A stretch of DNA of 64,000 bases from Streptomyces sp. NBC_00078. GTDB lineage: Bacteria > Actinomycetota > Actinomycetes > Streptomycetales > Streptomycetaceae. The stretch lies in contig NZ_JAPELX010000001.1 of assembly GCF_026343335.1 (NCBI RefSeq), positions 2,480,001 through 2,544,000 on the forward strand, read 5' to 3'. The translations under genes and the position numbers were made by a program. Under the pieces are notes generated by a model. That model was given only the letters and a program-made list of their open reading frames with translations, was not told the origin of the DNA and made no database searches. Shown here one piece after another: positions 61,888 through 64,000 of the stretch; position 1 is the stretch's first letter, and each line of letters starts with the position of its first letter.

Positions 61888-62937
61888 CTAGGAGTCGGTG
61901 TCGAGGCTCACACGGGCCGCGATCGGCAGATGGTCGCTGCCGGTCGCGGGCAGCGTCCACGAGCTCACCGGCTCGACACCCTGGACCATGATCTGGTCGA
62001 TCCGCGCCATCGGGAACGACGCCGGCCAGCTGAACCCGAAGCCGCTGCCGGCCGCCCCCTGCGTGGAGCGCATCTGGGAGGTGACGCCGTTCAGGGCGCG
62101 GTCGTTCATCGTGCCGTTCAGGTCGCCGAGCAGCACCTTCCGCTTCAGCGGCTCGTCGGCGATGGCCTCGCCCAGGGCGTTGGCACTCTTGTCGCGCTGG
62201 CGGGCCGTGAACCCGGCCTCCAGCTTCACACGCACCGACGGGAGGTGGGCGACGTAGACGGCGACCGGCCCCTCGGGCGTGGTGACCGTCGCGCGCATGG
62301 CGCGTGTCCAGCCCAGCTTGATGTCGACGGCCCTGACGCCGGTCATCGGGTCCTTGCTCCACAGGCCGACGGTGCCCTGCACCGAGTGGTACCTGTACGT
62401 CGACGCGAGCGCCTTCTCGTACACCGGAACCGCCGACGCGGTCAGCTCCTCCAGGGCCACCACGTCCGCGCCGGAGGCGGCCACGTCGCGGGCCGTGCCG
62501 GACGGGTCGGGGTTGTCGGCGTTGACGTTGTGCGTGGCGACGGTCAGGTCACCGCCGCCGCCGGTCTTGTCGGAGAGCAGACCGCCGAAGAGGTTCAGCC
62601 ACACGATCGCCGGCAGCACCACCGCGATCAGGGCCGTCGCCGACCTGCGCACCAGGGCGAGCAGGAGCAGCACCGGGACCAGGAAGCCCAGCCAGGGCAG
62701 GAAGGTGTCGGTGAGGCTGCCCAGGTTGCCGATGCGGTTCGGGATCCGCGCGTGCAGCAGCATGACCAGGGCGAGGAGCACCGCGGTCGCGGCAACGACG
62801 ACGCCTCGGCGCCAGATTCTTGGGTCGCCGCGCCATCCGGAGGCCAGGCGGCCCATCAGGCGCCGGAACCGGTCTCCCCGGCGCTCGGGCCCCGAGCCGC
62901 CGTTGTCCGTCTCCGTCATGTACGCCTGCTGCGCCAT
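61888..62937 (-). CDS. Membrane-anchored endonuclease/exonuclease/phosphatase family protein
   Basis: A 349-residue protein. Three hydrophobic helices lie at about residues 37-120 (VVVAATAVLLALVMLL, FLPWLGFLVPVLLLLALV, ALIAVVLPAIVWLNLFGGLL). The catalytic domain outside has VATHNVNADN, VVALEEL (metal Glu), VAVYVAHLP, LLGDLNGT and GSDHLPIAARV (catalytic His). It probably hydrolyses a phosphodiester or phosphate; the substrate is not known. The ATG at 62937 is used; an ATG six codons later is possible. Confidence 0.85.
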   Translation of the reverse strand: MAQQAYMTETDNGGSGPERRGDRFRRLMGRLASGWRGDPRIWRRGVVVAATAVLLALVMLLHARIPNRIGNLGSLTDTFLPWLGFLVPVLLLLALVRRSATALIAVVLPAIVWLNLFGGLLSDKTGGGGDLTVATHNVNADNPDPSGTARDVAASGADVVALEELTASAVPVYEKALASTYRYHSVQGTVGLWSKDPMTGVRAVDIKLGWTRAMRATVTTPEGPVAVYVAHLPSVRVKLEAGFTARQRDKSANALGEAIADEPLKRKVLLGDLNGTMNDRALNGVTSQMRSTQGAAGSGFGFSWPASFPMARIDQIMVQGVEPVSSWTLPATGSDHLPIAARVSLDTDS

Positions 62938-63138
62938 ACCGCGTCGCCTCACTGCCTGCCTTGCAACACCGTCCGTCCCCCGCACCACGGGGGTGCCGAA
63001 CACCCCCCTAGACCCTAGGGGATGATCGGCCCTGGACCTGCCGTCACATGACGGCCGTACGGGGACGAGGACGACCGACCCGGCGCCGGGAGTTCCACTT
63101 ACGGCCGTGGAAAGCGCCGTCTGTGACGAACGGCGCAC

Positions 63139-63203
63139 ACTCGGGCCGCGCACTCGGGCTGCGCATTCGGGCTGCGCATTCGGGCTGCGCATTCGGGCTA
63201 TGG
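63139..63203. repeat. Five tandem 13-bp repeats
   Basis: The unit ATTCGGGCTGCGC is repeated five times with small changes (ACTCGGGCCGCGC first, ATTCGGGCTATGG last). The last copy supplies the TAG stop of the TetR gene ending at 63198, so variation in copy number could alter its 3' end. Confidence 0.88.
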
Positions 63204-63827
63204 CTTCGGGGAACTGACGGGCCGTAGCCCTTCGAGGAGCGTGTCGACCAGCCGCTCCGAAAGGCCCTCGGGCAGATCGGCGTCGGGCCGCATGACGGTG
63301 CGCAGCAGCATCGGGCCGACGACGATGTCGTTCAGCAACTCGATGTCGACGTCCGCCCGGATCTCGCCGTTCGCCTGCCCCCGCCGCAGGACCTCGACCT
63401 GGCGCCTGCGGCGCGGTTCGACGACCGAGGCGTGGTACGCCGCCCAGATCTTCGGGCTGCTCTTCATCTGCGCGAAGACGTTGTGCAGCAGCAGCGAGGA
63501 GCGGGTCAGCAGGGCGCGCCTGCGCAGCTGTTCCAGCATCGCCACCAGGTCGTCGCGCATCGAGGTGCCGGGCAGCTGCGGATCCGGCGGCTCGGCACCT
63601 CGTACGACGTCGACGAAGAGCTCCTCCTTGCCGTTCCAGCGGCGGTAGATGGTGGCCTTGCCGACTCCCGCCGTGCGCGCGATGCGCTCGATGGAGAGTT
63701 CGGCCAGCGGCACGCCCTCCTCCAGCAGCTTCATCACGCCCTCGACGATCGCACGCTCGACGGCCTCACTGCGGGGGCGGCCCCTGGCGGGTCCCTCGGG
63801 AGCGGCTTGGCTGTCGGCGAGGCTCAC
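63198..63827 (-). CDS. TetR family transcriptional regulator
   Basis: A 209-residue repressor. The helix-turn-helix is LAELSIERIARTAGVGKATIYRRWNGKEELF (about residues 41-71). The C-terminal domain includes LLTRSSLLLHNVFAQMKSSPKIW, as in TetR_C_16-like regulators. The start is a GTG (VSLADSQAAPEGPARGRPR) with AAGGG upstream. It lies 73 bases after an MFS transporter gene on the same strand and may regulate it and possibly the MFS gene at 60560. Confidence 0.88.
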   Translation of the reverse strand: MSLADSQAAPEGPARGRPRSEAVERAIVEGVMKLLEEGVPLAELSIERIARTAGVGKATIYRRWNGKEELFVDVVRGAEPPDPQLPGTSMRDDLVAMLEQLRRRALLTRSSLLLHNVFAQMKSSPKIWAAYHASVVEPRRRRQVEVLRRGQANGEIRADVDIELLNDIVVGPMLLRTVMRPDADLPEGLSERLVDTLLEGLRPVSSPKP

Positions 63828-63900
63828 TTCACTGCGTCCCTTCGGTGTGCTGAACCCGATTCTCCCTTGCGTACGACACCACCCCGCAGGCCGGACGGCG

Positions 63901-64000
63901 TTATTCCGCCGCTGTGACCAACTCCTGGGCGTCCGCGCCCTCCTGACGGGCCGGCGGCTTCCCCGGCAGGAACAGCGCCACGACGACCGCGCCGACCACC
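63901..64000 (-). CDS. MFS transporter, C-terminal end (5' part outside window)
   Basis: The last 32 codons of a minus-strand gene, ending with TAA at 63901. The end of a membrane helix (VVGAVVVALFLPG) is followed by the cytoplasmic tail KPPARQEGADAQELVTAAE. This resembles the end of EmrB/QacA-type drug exporters, which are often cotranscribed with a TetR gene, as here. The assignment rests on few residues. Confidence 0.6.
   Translation of the reverse strand, partial: VVGAVVVALFLPGKPPARQEGADAQELVTAAE

Noticed and set aside
63139..63203. CRISPR array
   Set aside because: Repeats are 13 bp, directly adjacent, without spacers.
1..64000. Biosynthetic gene cluster, prophage, integrative element or attachment site
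   Set aside because: No carrier proteins, synthases, integrase, transposase, tRNA gene or composition change was found. Gene order looks like conserved core chromosome.

Overview
This is high-GC actinobacterial chromosome, almost certainly Streptomyces. Third codon positions are nearly all G or C, GTG and TTG starts are common, and the gene order closely follows the core-chromosome block that runs from glnA through glnII, malEFG/malR, glnE and nadE to glnA2 in Streptomyces coelicolor. No tRNA, rRNA, CRISPR array, transposase, phage gene or biosynthetic cluster was seen. About 58 protein-coding genes or gene pieces cover most of the window.

Positions 1-7,100 hold the 3' end of glutamine synthetase I (glnA), a small membrane protein, an HtpX-like protease followed by a PspAB-like protein, a GAF-ANTAR regulator with a possible small coupled gene, a DUF2252 protein and an AlkZ-like winged-helix protein. 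Positions 7,100-16,600 hold an ArsC-like protein, a secreted double-psi-barrel protein, a divergent hydrolase/MarR pair with a clear operator, the eukaryote-type glutamine synthetase glnII with a GlnR box, a possible 40-residue leader peptide, a winged-helix protein, an epimerase and a two-component system. Positions 16,700-25,300 hold a secreted DUF1996 protein, a lipoprotein, a TPR protein, a large membrane protein with a sigma-factor-like N-terminus, an internally shortened ferredoxin reductase, a TetR regulator, a CHMI-type isomerase and a response-regulator/GAF/PP2C phosphatase.

Positions 25,300-39,700 form a maltodextrin and starch locus. It contains a two-catalytic-domain secreted amylopullulanase, a secreted alpha-amylase, alpha-glucosidase aglA, the ABC transporter genes malE, malF and malG, and the repressor gene malR. 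CTTGC/GCAAG motifs lie upstream of malE/malR, of the amylase and of the amylopullulanase, which suggests one MalR regulon. Secreted enzymes cut alpha-glucans, MalEFG imports the products (the ATPase MsiK is not in the window), and AglA hydrolyses them inside the cell.

Positions 39,700-64,000 hold a PAP2-like membrane protein, an amidohydrolase/APC-transporter pair with a divergent TetR gene, the GS adenylyltransferase glnE, a run of small metabolic and secreted proteins, the glnA paralogue glnA2 (gamma-glutamylpolyamine synthetase), DUF3105 and DUF305 proteins, an S53 protease, NAD synthetase nadE, an MFS exporter with a 30-bp palindrome, an endonuclease/exonuclease/phosphatase-fold protein, a TetR regulator and the C-terminus of another MFS transporter. 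glnA, glnII, glnE and glnA2 together make the window a nitrogen-assimilation neighbourhood.

The less expected signals are: a family of about 40-bp palindromic repeats that sits in frame inside two conserved genes and once between genes; an array of five GTNAC motifs upstream of a secreted cell-wall-type protein; a possible conserved leader peptide; a sigma-like domain fused to a membrane protein; and a junction of two gene remnants between the amylopullulanase and the amylase.
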